From contig CAYWBI010000007.1 of NCBI GenBank assembly GCA_964456445.1, positions 1 to 57,643 on the forward strand: a stretch of 57,643 nucleotides of DNA. Reading direction: 5' to 3'. This DNA is from CAYWBI01 sp964456445 (GTDB lineage Bacteria; Calditrichota; Calditrichia; Calditrichales; J004). The notes beneath the pieces were generated by a model that had not been told where the DNA came from, did not search any database, and saw nothing but the letters and a program-made list of their open reading frames with translations. A program made the translations under genes and the position numbers. The first letter of the stretch is position 1, and each line of letters begins with the position of its first letter. Shown piece by piece: positions 18,380 to 27,774 of this stretch.

Positions 18380-18483
18380 CACTTTTGTAGATGCGTTAAT
18401 TTTAACAGAAACCAACAATTAGAAATAATTATTTGTCGGACCATCTTTTATTTTCATCACGGTTCCGCGACCAAATTATTCTT

Positions 18484-18882
18484 TTATGGTTTAGTATTTA
18501 CTGTTTTGCCAGAATCGGATTTGTTCAGATTTTTAAACATGGGCAATGTATTGATATCCTGCCCCATGGTTTCCAATTCATATTTCGCTGCGCTGACAAG
18601 GGTATCATTGGGAAATTTTTCGATAAATTCGTTATAATATTTTCGGGCTTCATCATATTTTTTCAGATCATTGGCATGGATATAGCCCAGCATAAAAACG
18701 GCCTTGGAATAGTTTTCGCCCTTGGGATAAGTTTCAATCTGCTTTTTAAAATTATCAACAGCTGTCAAAATATCCTTGGCGGAATACGCTTCATTGGCTT
18801 TGTTGTAATACTCGGATTCGCTCATTTTTTTACTACATGAGATAACAGCAATCATCAGTAAAAAGGATAAAAAATATTTCAT
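18484..18882 (-). CDS. small TPR lipoprotein (BamD/YbgF-like)
   Basis: 132 residues. A signal ending in lipobox AVISC predicts lipidation. Two TPR units follow (YYNKANEAYSAKDILTAVDNFKKQI and the MLGYIHANDLKKYDEARKYYNEFIEKFP segment), the type seen in the TPR domains of BamD or CpoB/YbgF. The C-terminal 30 residues are unstructured. The ATG at 18882 is preceded by AGGAG at a good distance. It is probably the first gene of the long minus-strand cluster, although about 100 bp separate it from the next gene. An envelope scaffold role is inferred. Confidence 0.75.
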   Translation of the reverse strand: MKYFLSFLLMIAVISCSKKMSESEYYNKANEAYSAKDILTAVDNFKKQIETYPKGENYSKAVFMLGYIHANDLKKYDEARKYYNEFIEKFPNDTLVSAAKYELETMGQDINTLPMFKNLNKSDSGKTVNTKP

Positions 18883-19400
18883 TAATAATCTCCTGGATTG
18901 AATAAAAGGTCATTTAAAAAAACAAATAATTTAATGGGTGCACCTTATCAAAGCAACCAAGATTTTCCGTTACAGGTCGAACTTGTTTTCCCTTTAAACG
19001 AGGCCAATATATTTTATAAGAATGAAGCGAAAATGAAGATACGGAAAAAGTTCCGGGCGATGGATAATTTTTGGATACCGGTAATATTGCCGGGGAAAAA
19101 TACAAATGGTATAATTAGATAGCGACATGTCTTGAATTATTGATATTGAGGCTGTACTTTGTGTTGTTTGTTTTTCCATTGATTCACAGTCTTAAAGTTT
19201 CATATTTAATAAACGCTTTTTGTCAATATCAAGCGATATGTGATTTGTACTTAACTAAAGATTAATAAATTGGGTTTAAGTTCAGAAAATGTTATGCGAC
19301 AATATACTTTTATTAGATACCTGATTTATGTTTCTTAAATTAAATCTTCATCCTCAGTGGAATTTGTTTTTATATTTTTTGAACACACTACGGAAACTAC
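18883..19400. other. divergent intergenic region between bat cluster and defence cassette
   Basis: Over 500 AT-rich bases between divergent genes. It must hold the promoters for the bat cluster (leftward) and the helicase cassette (rightward), but I could not identify convincing -35/-10 pairs. A 74-codon frame at 18898-19122 lacks a ribosome site and protein-like features and is not called. Confidence 0.4.
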
Positions 19401-22400
19401 ATGCCAAAAATTTTTGATAACATTGAAAGCCAATTGGCCACAGCTCTCAATACTACACTGGAAGTTTCACATCGCGCTGACTTTTGCGTTGGCTATTTCA
19501 ATTTGAGAGGGTGGAAAGGGGTTGCTGACCATATTGACGGTTGGGCTGGTGAGAAAGATAATCGCTGCCGTTTGCTGGTGGGTATGCAAAAATTACCACA
19601 AGATTTGATAAGAGATTTTTTCTCTCTGAGTGCAGATGATATTGTGGATATGAAGAGAGCGAAGGAAATTAAACGCCGACTCGCTGAGGAATTTAAAGAA
19701 CAGTTAACCTTTGGAATTCCTACAGATGAAGACGAAAGGGGTTTAAGAAAATTATCAAAGCAAATTAAAGAGAAGAAAGTTGTTGTAAAATTATTCTTAC
19801 GACATACGCTGCATGCAAAACTATACCTTCTGTTTCGTGAAGATAAAATTACACCGGTTATCGGCTATTTAGGCAGTAGCAATTTAACTTTGGCCGGTTT
19901 GTCTAAACAAGGCGAACTCAATGTAGATGTCCTTGAACAGGATGCTGCAAATAAACTGGTAAAATGGTTCGAAGACCGCTGGGATGATCGCTGGTGTATT
20001 GACATTTCTGATGACTTGATTGATGTACTCGATACAAGCTGGGCTGCTGACAGGCTTGTGCATCCATATCATATTTATCTGAAAATCGCTTATCATCTCT
20101 CGCGGGAAGCACGGGCAGGAATCACGGAATTCAGAATTCCTAAAATATTCCAAAATGAATTATTGGAGTTTCAGCAAAAAGCGGTTCTTGTTGCTGCACA
20201 TCATTTGAATAAACGCGATGGTGTAATTATTGGTGATGTGGTTGGCCTCGGTAAAACGATGACTGCTTCAGCCTTGGCGAAAATATTTGAGGATGATTTC
20301 TTTCTTGAAACTTTAATCATCTGTCCGAAAAATCTGACAGATATGTGGGAAGATTACCGTGATAAATATCGGCTGCATGCGAGGGTACTTCCTATTACGA
20401 TGGTTCAAAACAAACTCCCTGATTTACGTAGATACCGCCTGGTTGTTATAGATGAGAGCCACAATCTTCGTAACCGCGATGGTAAAAGATACCGGGCAAT
20501 ACAGGAATATATTCAACTAAATGATAGCAAAGTGATTATGCTATCCGCTACCCCATATAACAAATCATATCTCGATTTGTCTAACCAATTGCGGCTCTTT
20601 ATACCAGAAGACCGGGATTTGGGAATAAGTCCGGAACAATATATTGAACAAATTGGCGGCAGGGTGCAATTTATTGCACAACACCAAGTCTCAATTCGTA
20701 GTATTGCCGCATTTGAAAAAAGTGTTTTGCCCGATGATTGGCGGGAATTAATGCGCCTATATCTGGTTAGAAGGACGCGCAGTTTTATCAAAGACAATTA
20801 TGCAGAAACCGATCCGGTGAATGGGAGAAAATTCTTACGATTTTCAGATGGTCAACCCTTTTATTTTCCAGAACGAACGCCTAAGAAAGTAGAATACACT
20901 TTTGATCCTAATGATCCAAAAGACCAATATGCCCAGCTCTATTCCTTAACGAATGTGGAAATTTTAAATGGCCTGAATCTTCCCCGCTATGGTTTAGGCA
21001 ATTATATAAACCAACAATCAAGTTTGATGCCTACACCCAAAGAAAAAACTATAATAGAAAATCTATCACGCGCCGGTAAACGCCTTATGGGCTTTAGCAG
21101 GACAAACTTATTTAAAAGGTTAGAAAGCAGTGGTTATTCTTTTCTTATATCTGTGGCCAGACATATTTTAAGAAATTACATCTTTATTTATGCGATTGAA
21201 AGCGACTTGCCATTACCAATAGGAGCTCAGGAAACTAGCGCACTTGAAGTTTTTTTAGATGATGAAGATCCAGACTCCAATGACACTGAGTTTGGTTTTA
21301 GACTGGTTGAAGACAAATATTTCACCAAAGCACAAGAAATTTATAATACTTATGAAAAAAAGTACGCCAATCGGTTTGACTGGATAAGAAGCGGTTTGTT
21401 TAAAAAAATACTCTCATCTGAATTATTAAGCGATAGTAAAGAATTGTTAAAAGTTTTAGAAATCGGAAAAGATTGGAATACCAAGGAAGACAGACAATTA
21501 AATGCACTTTATGAATTATGCAACCAAAAACATAAATCTGAGAAAATTTTAATCTTTACCCAATATGCGGACACTGCAAATTATTTAACTGACGAATTTA
21601 AAAAACGCGGATTAAAGCACATTGAGTGTGTAACGGGAAAAACTGAAAATCCTACGAGCTCTGCCTATAGATTTAGTCCTGTTAGTAATGATAAAAAGGG
21701 AATAGTCGGTACGGACAAAGAATTGAGGATCATTATTACCACCGATGTCCTTAGCGAGGGACAGAACCTACAGGATGCACACATCATTGTAAATTACGAT
21801 TTACCCTGGGCAATTATCCGGCTTATTCAACGGGCAGGTCGTGTGGACAGAATCGGGCAAAAAGCAGATGAAGTTCTCTGCTATTCATTCTTACCGGAAG
21901 ATGGTATCGAACAAATCATTAAGTTAAGAGGCCGCTTAACACGGCGTATCAAGGAAAATGCTGAAGTAGTTGGTTCCGATGAGACTTTCTTTGAAGGCGA
22001 TCCGGTTAATATTCAGGATCTTTATAATGAAAAGTCGGGCATACTTGACGATGATGAAGATAATGAAATTGATTTAGCGTCATTTGCTTTTCAGATTTGG
22101 AAAAATGCTACGGATGAAAACCCAAAGTTAAAAAAAATAGTTCCCGATCTTGCCAATGTCATCTACGCGACAAAAAAGACAAATGATTTAGCTGATTTCC
22201 AGCAAGGTGTTATCGTTTATTCGCGAACTTCAGATGATAATGATGTTTTGGCCTGGGTGGATGAACATGGCAACTTAATCACACAGTCGCAATTCACGAT
22301 TTTAAAAGCTGCCAGATGCACTCAGGAAACCAAACCTGAATATAAAATTGAGAATCATCATAACCTGGTTGGCGAGGCTATTAATTATATCAAAGAAATT

Positions 22401-22736
22401 GAAAGTAAAATTGGCGGACAGTTGGGTAAAAAATCCAGCGCCCGTTATCGCACTTATATGCGTTTAACAAGATATTATGAAGAATATGAATATACGCTTT
22501 TTGTAAATGAGCAACTGAAAAGAACAATTGATGATATTTATAAATATCCTTTAAAAGAATATGCCAGGGAAACACTAAACCGCCAATTAAAAGCAGGGAT
22601 TAATGATGAAGACCTGGCAACTCTCGTAGTTACGCTACGAGATGAAGAAAAACTAAGCAGTATTTCAGATGAAGTAGAAAAACATAAGGAACCGCAGATT
22701 ATCTGTTCACTGGGCCTAAGTAGGGAAGACAAGTAA
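19401..22736 (+). CDS. PLD-domain SNF2-family helicase (defence-type)
   Basis: 1,111 residues. The N-terminal 200 residues form a phospholipase-D-like domain: HAKLYL with H138 and K140, followed by YLGSSNLTLAGL. An SNF2/superfamily-2 helicase follows: Walker A VGLGKT (K285), motif II DESH (351-354), motif III LSATPYN (about 381), and a helicase C domain with IFTQYADTANYL, TDVLSEGQNLQDA and the QRAGRVDRIGQ arginine finger (from 810). The C-terminal about 230 residues are not recognised. Only one HxK motif is evident; two such halves (a dimer) would be needed for PLD nuclease activity. Helicases of this type are encoded with large adenine methyltransferases in restriction-like loci. The methyltransferase starts one base after the stop. 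No ribosome site is obvious before the ATG at 19401. Confidence 0.88.
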   Translation: MPKIFDNIESQLATALNTTLEVSHRADFCVGYFNLRGWKGVADHIDGWAGEKDNRCRLLVGMQKLPQDLIRDFFSLSADDIVDMKRAKEIKRRLAEEFKEQLTFGIPTDEDERGLRKLSKQIKEKKVVVKLFLRHTLHAKLYLLFREDKITPVIGYLGSSNLTLAGLSKQGELNVDVLEQDAANKLVKWFEDRWDDRWCIDISDDLIDVLDTSWAADRLVHPYHIYLKIAYHLSREARAGITEFRIPKIFQNELLEFQQKAVLVAAHHLNKRDGVIIGDVVGLGKTMTASALAKIFEDDFFLETLIICPKNLTDMWEDYRDKYRLHARVLPITMVQNKLPDLRRYRLVVIDESHNLRNRDGKRYRAIQEYIQLNDSKVIMLSATPYNKSYLDLSNQLRLFIPEDRDLGISPEQYIEQIGGRVQFIAQHQVSIRSIAAFEKSVLPDDWRELMRLYLVRRTRSFIKDNYAETDPVNGRKFLRFSDGQPFYFPERTPKKVEYTFDPNDPKDQYAQLYSLTNVEILNGLNLPRYGLGNYINQQSSLMPTPKEKTIIENLSRAGKRLMGFSRTNLFKRLESSGYSFLISVARHILRNYIFIYAIESDLPLPIGAQETSALEVFLDDEDPDSNDTEFGFRLVEDKYFTKAQEIYNTYEKKYANRFDWIRSGLFKKILSSELLSDSKELLKVLEIGKDWNTKEDRQLNALYELCNQKHKSEKILIFTQYADTANYLTDEFKKRGLKHIECVTGKTENPTSSAYRFSPVSNDKKGIVGTDKELRIIITTDVLSEGQNLQDAHIIVNYDLPWAIIRLIQRAGRVDRIGQKADEVLCYSFLPEDGIEQIIKLRGRLTRRIKENAEVVGSDETFFEGDPVNIQDLYNEKSGILDDDEDNEIDLASFAFQIWKNATDENPKLKKIVPDLANVIYATKKTNDLADFQQGVIVYSRTSDDNDVLAWVDEHGNLITQSQFTILKAARCTQETKPEYKIENHHNLVGEAINYIKEIESKIGGQLGKKSSARYRTYMRLTRYYEEYEYTLFVNEQLKRTIDDIYKYPLKEYARETLNRQLKAGINDEDLATLVVTLRDEEKLSSISDEVEKHKEPQIICSLGLSREDK

Positions 22737-22737
22737 T

Positions 22738-23538
22738 ATGTTCGTAGAAAGAAAAGACTTTGAGAATCGGATCAAAAATTTTGAATTTAAGGATTTGTTT
22801 AATGAGTTGGGTTGGGATACTGCCCGCAAGGATGAACTCGTTTCAGTAGATAAACAAATCTTTGCATTGCAAGCCGTCGCTGAGAAGAGGGATTTTCTTA
22901 TACTTCAGTGCAGCCCTCAAAATGGCGGCAAAATCCCCAATGCTGCCGGAAGAAAAAAAATAGACCGTGAAATCACCAAACATTATTTTGAACACCTTTT
23001 GATATTTACGGATGCTCAACGTGAGCGTCAGATTTGGCAATTAAGCATCCGTGAAGTGAATAAACCTATTGTTATTAGGGAAATTGAATATTATACACAT
23101 CAAACGCCGGAACTACTTTTTCAAAAACTGCGCGGTCTCATTTTTACCCTGGATGAAGAAGAGCATATTGGATTGGTTGATGTGAAACAGCGTGTGACCG
23201 AAAGTTTTAATGTCAACGCGGAGAAGGTGACCAAAAAATTTTACGAGCGCTTTAAAAAAGAGCATACTGCATTCCTGGAATTTATAGAAGGTATAGAAAA
23301 AAACGTTGACCGCGACTGGTATGCCTCACTAATGCTCAACCGCTTAATGTTCATCTATTTCATCCAGAAAAAAGGTTTTTTAGATGAAAACAAAAATTAT
23401 CTGCGTTTAAATTACATGCGGTTCAAAAACAGAGTGGACCGGATAATTTTTATTCTTTTTACAAAGATTTTCTGCTTGTCCTTTTTCATCGTGGCCTGGG
23501 CTCACCAAGTCACAGCTCCGGACTTGAAGCCCAAATAG
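22738..23538 (+). CDS. Eco57I-like DNA methyltransferase, N-terminal part (frameshifted)
   Basis: The first 230 or so residues read as the N-terminal domain of a large Eco57I-type restriction/methylation protein (VDVKQRVTESF, FYERFKKEHTAFLEFIEGI, LMLNRLMFIYFIQKKGFL). At 23425-23429 a run of five A is met, after which this frame is nonsense to its stop at 23538. Adding one A gives a frame reading FKKQSGPDNFYSFYKDF and then LNGGLFDEHELEKTY, joining smoothly to the catalytic part. The two pieces are therefore one gene of about 1,117 codons spanning 22738-26090. The fragment alone lacks methyltransferase motifs. Whether the break is real or a sequencing error is open. Confidence 0.8.
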   Translation: MFVERKDFENRIKNFEFKDLFNELGWDTARKDELVSVDKQIFALQAVAEKRDFLILQCSPQNGGKIPNAAGRKKIDREITKHYFEHLLIFTDAQRERQIWQLSIREVNKPIVIREIEYYTHQTPELLFQKLRGLIFTLDEEEHIGLVDVKQRVTESFNVNAEKVTKKFYERFKKEHTAFLEFIEGIEKNVDRDWYASLMLNRLMFIYFIQKKGFLDENKNYLRLNYMRFKNRVDRIIFILFTKIFCLSFFIVAWAHQVTAPDLKPK

Positions 23539-23633
23539 GCCGCATACCTTATCTAAATGGCGGCTTATTCGATGAGCATGAACTCGAAAAAACCTACGCG
23601 GATATTAAAATAAATGACACTGCCTTTGAACGG

Positions 23634-26090
23634 GTGTTTGATTTTTTTGATCAGTATGAATGGCATTTGGATACACGCGGTTCGGCCACTGGCCGGGACA
23701 TTAACCCGGATGTGATTGGGTATATATTTGAAAAATATATAAATGACCGCGCTTCCATGGGCGCTTATTATACAAAAGAGGACATCACCGAGTATATTGG
23801 CAAAAATACCATTATTCCTTCCCTGTTTGATGTCGTTAAGAAAAAAGTGGCCAATGCCTTTCATAAAGACAGCAGTTTGTGGAAGCTTTTGCGGGACAAT
23901 CCCGATCGTTATATTTATCCCGCTGTACGTCACGGTGTTTACGAAGGTCTGCCTGATAATTACAGCAGTCTTACATTAAATGAAAAAGTATGTACCGGCC
24001 TTCCCGAAAATATTGCCATAGGTGTGAATACAAATGAGCCGAATCTTTTGGAAAGACGTAAAGACTGGAATACCAAAGCCCCGAAGAACATTGCCCTGCC
24101 TACCGAGATTTTCCGTGAGCTGATTGAGCGCCGTAAACGCTATTGGGAATTACGCAAAAAAATTGAAAATTGTGAAATTACAGAAATAAACGATTTTATC
24201 ACCTACAACCTGGATATCCGTCAGTTTGCCCAGGATGCGGTTCAGGAATACGAGGGTTCTGATTTTACCAATGCTTTTTATAAAGCCCTGAACAAAATTT
24301 CTATTTTGGACCCCACCTGCGGTTCGGGCGCGTTCTTGTTTGCCGCGCTCAACATTTTAGAACCTTTGTATGAAGGCTGCCTGGAGCGCATGCAGCAATT
24401 TGTAACCGAAGACGATCAGAAAGACGGTAAAAAATTTGGGCAGTTCCGTAAAATTTTATCTGAAATCAATGTCCATCCCAGCCGACAGTATTATATTTTT
24501 AAATCAATCATTATGAACAATCTGTACGGCGTGGATATTATGCACGAAGCGGTGGAGATTGCCAAGCTGCGTTTGTTTTTAAAACTGACTGCCAGCGTGG
24601 ATGTGGATTACAGCAAGGAGAACCTGGGTCTGGAACCGCTACCCGATTTGGATTTTAACCTGCGCGCCGGAAATACTCTTGTGGGCTTCGCCAAACTGGA
24701 TGATGTGGGAAATGCTATTCCTGAAATGATTAAGCAATTTGATGAACATTTTCTTGACAAAATTAAAGAACAAGCAGAATATGTAAAAATGGCCTACCGC
24801 GCATTCCGTATTGCCAGTGTTGAAAATGATGCTTCGTTAAAAGATGCCAAGAAAACCCTGACGGAAAAACTAAAGAAACTGAATGATGAACTAGATATAT
24901 ACCAGGCCCATTTGTACGGCGTTGACGCTAAAAACAAACCGGTGCAATTTGCCGCCTGGAAAAAATCACACCAACCGTTCCACTGGTTTGCCGAGTTTTA
25001 CGACATTGTTCATGACCGTGGTGGCTTTGATGTAATCATTGGCAATCCGCCATATGTTGAATATAGTAAGATTAAGAAGTCTTATTCAATATTGAATAGT
25101 TTTAAAACCCTGAGTTGTAATAATCTCTATGCTTTTGTATTTGAACAGTCTTCATCACTTTGTAAAATCTATGGTCGTCTTGGCTTAATTGTACCTATAA
25201 GTATTGTTTGTACAAAAAGAATGAAACCAATTCTCGATATTATTTCTCAGAATTCGTATTCGTGGCAAAGCTGCTATGCAGAAAGACCTTCAAAGCTTTT
25301 CCAAGGTGCTGAAGTGCTCTTAACCATTTCTATTTTATTGAACGATGTAAAAACAAATACCAAAAAATTTATTACAGGATTCCGTAAATGGCATTCTGAT
25401 ATTCGCCAATATCTATTTCAATTGACAAATTATAATATATCTGAGTTCCAAATTCGTGATTATTTATTACCTAAAATTGAGAATTCTGTCGAATCTAAAA
25501 TTATTAGTAAATTCTTTTCTGGGTGTTCAACACTCGGATCAATCTTGAGTGGTTCGTCAAATAATAATAAAATTTTCTATCGAATTGGCGGTGGAAGATA
25601 TTGGAAAATTTTTTCAAACTTTCAACCACGTTTTATTCTAAATGGTTCGGAATCTGTATCAAGTAGAGAGAACTATTTATATTTCAATAGTCAGGATAAA
25701 AGAGACATTGTAATTTCATTTTTAAGCAGTAGTCTGTTTTATTGGTATTTTATGATCACAACAAATGGTAGAGATCTAAATCCATTCGATTTGAATCAAT
25801 TTCCAATTAATTACGACAATATTTCTGTTGAAAATAAGTCAAAACTTTTAACACTCACGCAAAATCTAATGACTGATTATAAAGAGAATAAACTATTAAA
25901 ACATAAAATTTCAAAAAAGACTGGTGAGATAGACTATGAGGAATTTTATCCAAGAATTTCAAAATCAATTATAGATAATATTGATAAGGAATTATCAAAA
26001 CACTTCGGTTTTACTGAAGAAGAGCTGGATTTCATCATCAATTACGACATCAAATACCGCATGGGCAATGCGCTTTATAATGGAGACTAA
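23634..26090 (+). CDS. Eco57I-like N6-adenine DNA methyltransferase, catalytic part
   Basis: Continuation of the gene that begins at 22738; the coding frame actually extends upstream of 23634 to the frameshift at about 23429. Features include INPDVIGYIFEKYIN and MGAYYTKEDI (typical of Eco57I/PglX-like enzymes), SAM-binding motif I LDPTCGSGAFLF (starting at 24306), and the catalytic NPPY (codons from 25044) inside GFDVIIGNPPYVEYSKI. The C-terminal about 330 residues are AT-richer and more variable, as expected for a target-recognition domain. It should transfer a methyl group to adenine N6 in a specific DNA sequence. No nuclease motif is evident. The stop lies three bases before the DUF262 gene. 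Confidence 0.85.
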   Translation: MFDFFDQYEWHLDTRGSATGRDINPDVIGYIFEKYINDRASMGAYYTKEDITEYIGKNTIIPSLFDVVKKKVANAFHKDSSLWKLLRDNPDRYIYPAVRHGVYEGLPDNYSSLTLNEKVCTGLPENIAIGVNTNEPNLLERRKDWNTKAPKNIALPTEIFRELIERRKRYWELRKKIENCEITEINDFITYNLDIRQFAQDAVQEYEGSDFTNAFYKALNKISILDPTCGSGAFLFAALNILEPLYEGCLERMQQFVTEDDQKDGKKFGQFRKILSEINVHPSRQYYIFKSIIMNNLYGVDIMHEAVEIAKLRLFLKLTASVDVDYSKENLGLEPLPDLDFNLRAGNTLVGFAKLDDVGNAIPEMIKQFDEHFLDKIKEQAEYVKMAYRAFRIASVENDASLKDAKKTLTEKLKKLNDELDIYQAHLYGVDAKNKPVQFAAWKKSHQPFHWFAEFYDIVHDRGGFDVIIGNPPYVEYSKIKKSYSILNSFKTLSCNNLYAFVFEQSSSLCKIYGRLGLIVPISIVCTKRMKPILDIISQNSYSWQSCYAERPSKLFQGAEVLLTISILLNDVKTNTKKFITGFRKWHSDIRQYLFQLTNYNISEFQIRDYLLPKIENSVESKIISKFFSGCSTLGSILSGSSNNNKIFYRIGGGRYWKIFSNFQPRFILNGSESVSSRENYLYFNSQDKRDIVISFLSSSLFYWYFMITTNGRDLNPFDLNQFPINYDNISVENKSKLLTLTQNLMTDYKENKLLKHKISKKTGEIDYEEFYPRISKSIIDNIDKELSKHFGFTEEELDFIINYDIKYRMGNALYNGD

Positions 26091-26093
26091 ACT

Positions 26094-27764
26094 ATGTATC
26101 AACCGGAACCTTCTTTTCAATCTTTTACCTCTTTAATGACCAGTATCGAAAACGGGCAAATAAAAATTCCCCAGTTCCAGCGCCAGTTTGTGTGGAGTAA
26201 AAAAAATTCCGCCAGGTTGTTGGACAGCATTGTTAAAGGATATCCCATTGGCACTTTTATCTTTTGGCGTACCAAAGAATCGTTGCGTTCCATCCGCAAC
26301 ATCGGCAACATTAGCCTGCCGGTCCCTAAAGACGGGGAATATGTGGATTATGTTCTGGATGGCCAGCAGCGTTTAACCAGTATGTTTGCCAGCTTCAAAA
26401 GTTTAAATATCCAACGGGCCGATGCTAAAGATGAAGATTTTGCCGAAATGTATATCAACCTGGATGCAACGATCGAAGAAGAAATCGTTACTACTGAAAT
26501 CAATGGAGATGCGGAAGACCTGCATTATTTAAAAGTATCGGATTTAATTTATGGTGGTATTAAATATCTATCCTCGTTTCCGGAAAAGTATTTAGAGAAG
26601 ATAGATATGTATAAAACCAGAATAAAAGGATATAATTTTCCTGTTGTACAAATTAAGGAAGCCCCGATTGATGTGGCAACGGAAGTGTTTACCCGTTTGA
26701 ATGTGGGCGGTAAAGCGCTGACTTTATTTGAAATAATGGTAGCTAAAACCTATGACCACGAACTTAAATTTGATTTGGCCGATGAGTTTGATAAAATGAT
26801 TGAGGAATTGCGTCCCATTGAATTTGATACCATTGCCAGTGCAACGGTTTTACAGGTTGTCGCCATTTTATTAAAGAAGGAATGTACACGCCGGCAAATT
26901 TTAAAACTGGATAAGAAAAAATTTATTAACATCTGGCCGGAGGCGAAGGACGCCATATTCCGAACGCTCGAATATTTTAAAAATCATTACCGCATTCCGG
27001 TTTCACAACTTTTACCGTATAATGCCTTAATTGTGCCTTTTGCTTATTTTTTCTTTAAGCACAAGGACAAACCTACCGGGCTCAAGCAAAAATACTTGCA
27101 GGATTATTTTTGGCGCTGCGCTATTGGTGTTCGTTTTTCATCCGGCGTGGAAAATAAATTAGCACAAGACGTTGAACGTATTGATTTGATTCTAAAAGAT
27201 AAGCAACCTAAGTACGACTGGGCAATTGATAATTCGGCCCAATACATCAAAGATAACGGCTGGTTTAGTGCAGGCCGAAGCTTTATAAAGGCCATTCTAT
27301 GCATCTATACTTATCATCAGCCAAAATCATTTAATGATAATTCAATTGTAAATATTGGTAACCAGTATTTGAAACAGGCCAATAGTAAAAACTACCATCA
27401 TTTTTTCCCTAAGGCGTATCTCAGGAAAAATAATGAACCGGATTTTCACATTAATCATGTACTAAATATTACGATAGTCGATGATTTCTTAAATAAGCGC
27501 GAAATTAAAGCTAAAGCGCCTGCTCAGTACATGGCTAAATTCTTAAAACAGAATCCGGATATCGAAGAAACAATGAAAACACACTGCATCCGTGGTTTGG
27601 ACAGGTTCGGTATCTGGGAAAATGATTATGATAAATTTTTTGACCAAAGAGCTAAACTTGTTAGTAGGGAATTAAATAAGCGTATTATTACGCAGGATGC
27701 AGACCAGGGATTGACAGCAACAAAAATATATGATGATTATGAGCAGACAGATGTAGAGAATTAA
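26094..27764 (+). CDS. DUF262/DUF1524 (GmrSD-like) restriction protein
   Basis: 556 residues. N-terminal DUF262 domain with IKIPQFQRQFVWS (about 23-35), LLDSIVKGYPIGTFIFW and the DGQQRLTS motif (about 88-95), which in GmrS-type and SspE-type proteins binds and hydrolyses nucleotide. A C-terminal DUF1524-like HNH region shows HHFFPKAYL (from residue 435) and a later NHVLNITIVDDFLN, with KREIKAKAP, matching the H..P...N...N pattern of GmrD. Such fused proteins cut modified DNA (GmrSD, BrxU) or sense other modifications (SspE). Linkage to a methyltransferase in the same operon is notable, since an enzyme cutting modified DNA must spare self. The ATG at 26094 follows the methyltransferase stop by three bases. 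Confidence 0.82.
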   Translation: MYQPEPSFQSFTSLMTSIENGQIKIPQFQRQFVWSKKNSARLLDSIVKGYPIGTFIFWRTKESLRSIRNIGNISLPVPKDGEYVDYVLDGQQRLTSMFASFKSLNIQRADAKDEDFAEMYINLDATIEEEIVTTEINGDAEDLHYLKVSDLIYGGIKYLSSFPEKYLEKIDMYKTRIKGYNFPVVQIKEAPIDVATEVFTRLNVGGKALTLFEIMVAKTYDHELKFDLADEFDKMIEELRPIEFDTIASATVLQVVAILLKKECTRRQILKLDKKKFINIWPEAKDAIFRTLEYFKNHYRIPVSQLLPYNALIVPFAYFFFKHKDKPTGLKQKYLQDYFWRCAIGVRFSSGVENKLAQDVERIDLILKDKQPKYDWAIDNSAQYIKDNGWFSAGRSFIKAILCIYTYHQPKSFNDNSIVNIGNQYLKQANSKNYHHFFPKAYLRKNNEPDFHINHVLNITIVDDFLNKREIKAKAPAQYMAKFLKQNPDIEETMKTHCIRGLDRFGIWENDYDKFFDQRAKLVSRELNKRIITQDADQGLTATKIYDDYEQTDVEN

Positions 27765-27774
27765 AACATTTAAT

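Noticed and set aside
18898..19122. 74-codon frame in the divergent intergenic region
   Set aside because: No ribosome site, no hydrophobic or domain pattern; sits where promoters are expected.
19401..22736. Assignment of the helicase to DISARM (DrmD)
   Set aside because: DISARM needs DrmA/DrmB/DrmC, none of which is here; the PLD domain is fused to the helicase, and the partner genes are of a different set.
23425..23440. Programmed -1 ribosomal frameshift in the methyltransferase
   Set aside because: The run is C AAA AAC (five A), not a canonical X XXY YYZ slippery site, and no downstream stem-loop or pseudoknot is evident. A length change in the run is simpler.
22738..26090. Type III Mod/Res pair
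   Set aside because: Type III Mod proteins are shorter and lack the MGAYYTKEDI/INPDVIGYIFEKYIN features; the helicase is SNF2-like with a PLD domain, without an obvious Res-type nuclease.
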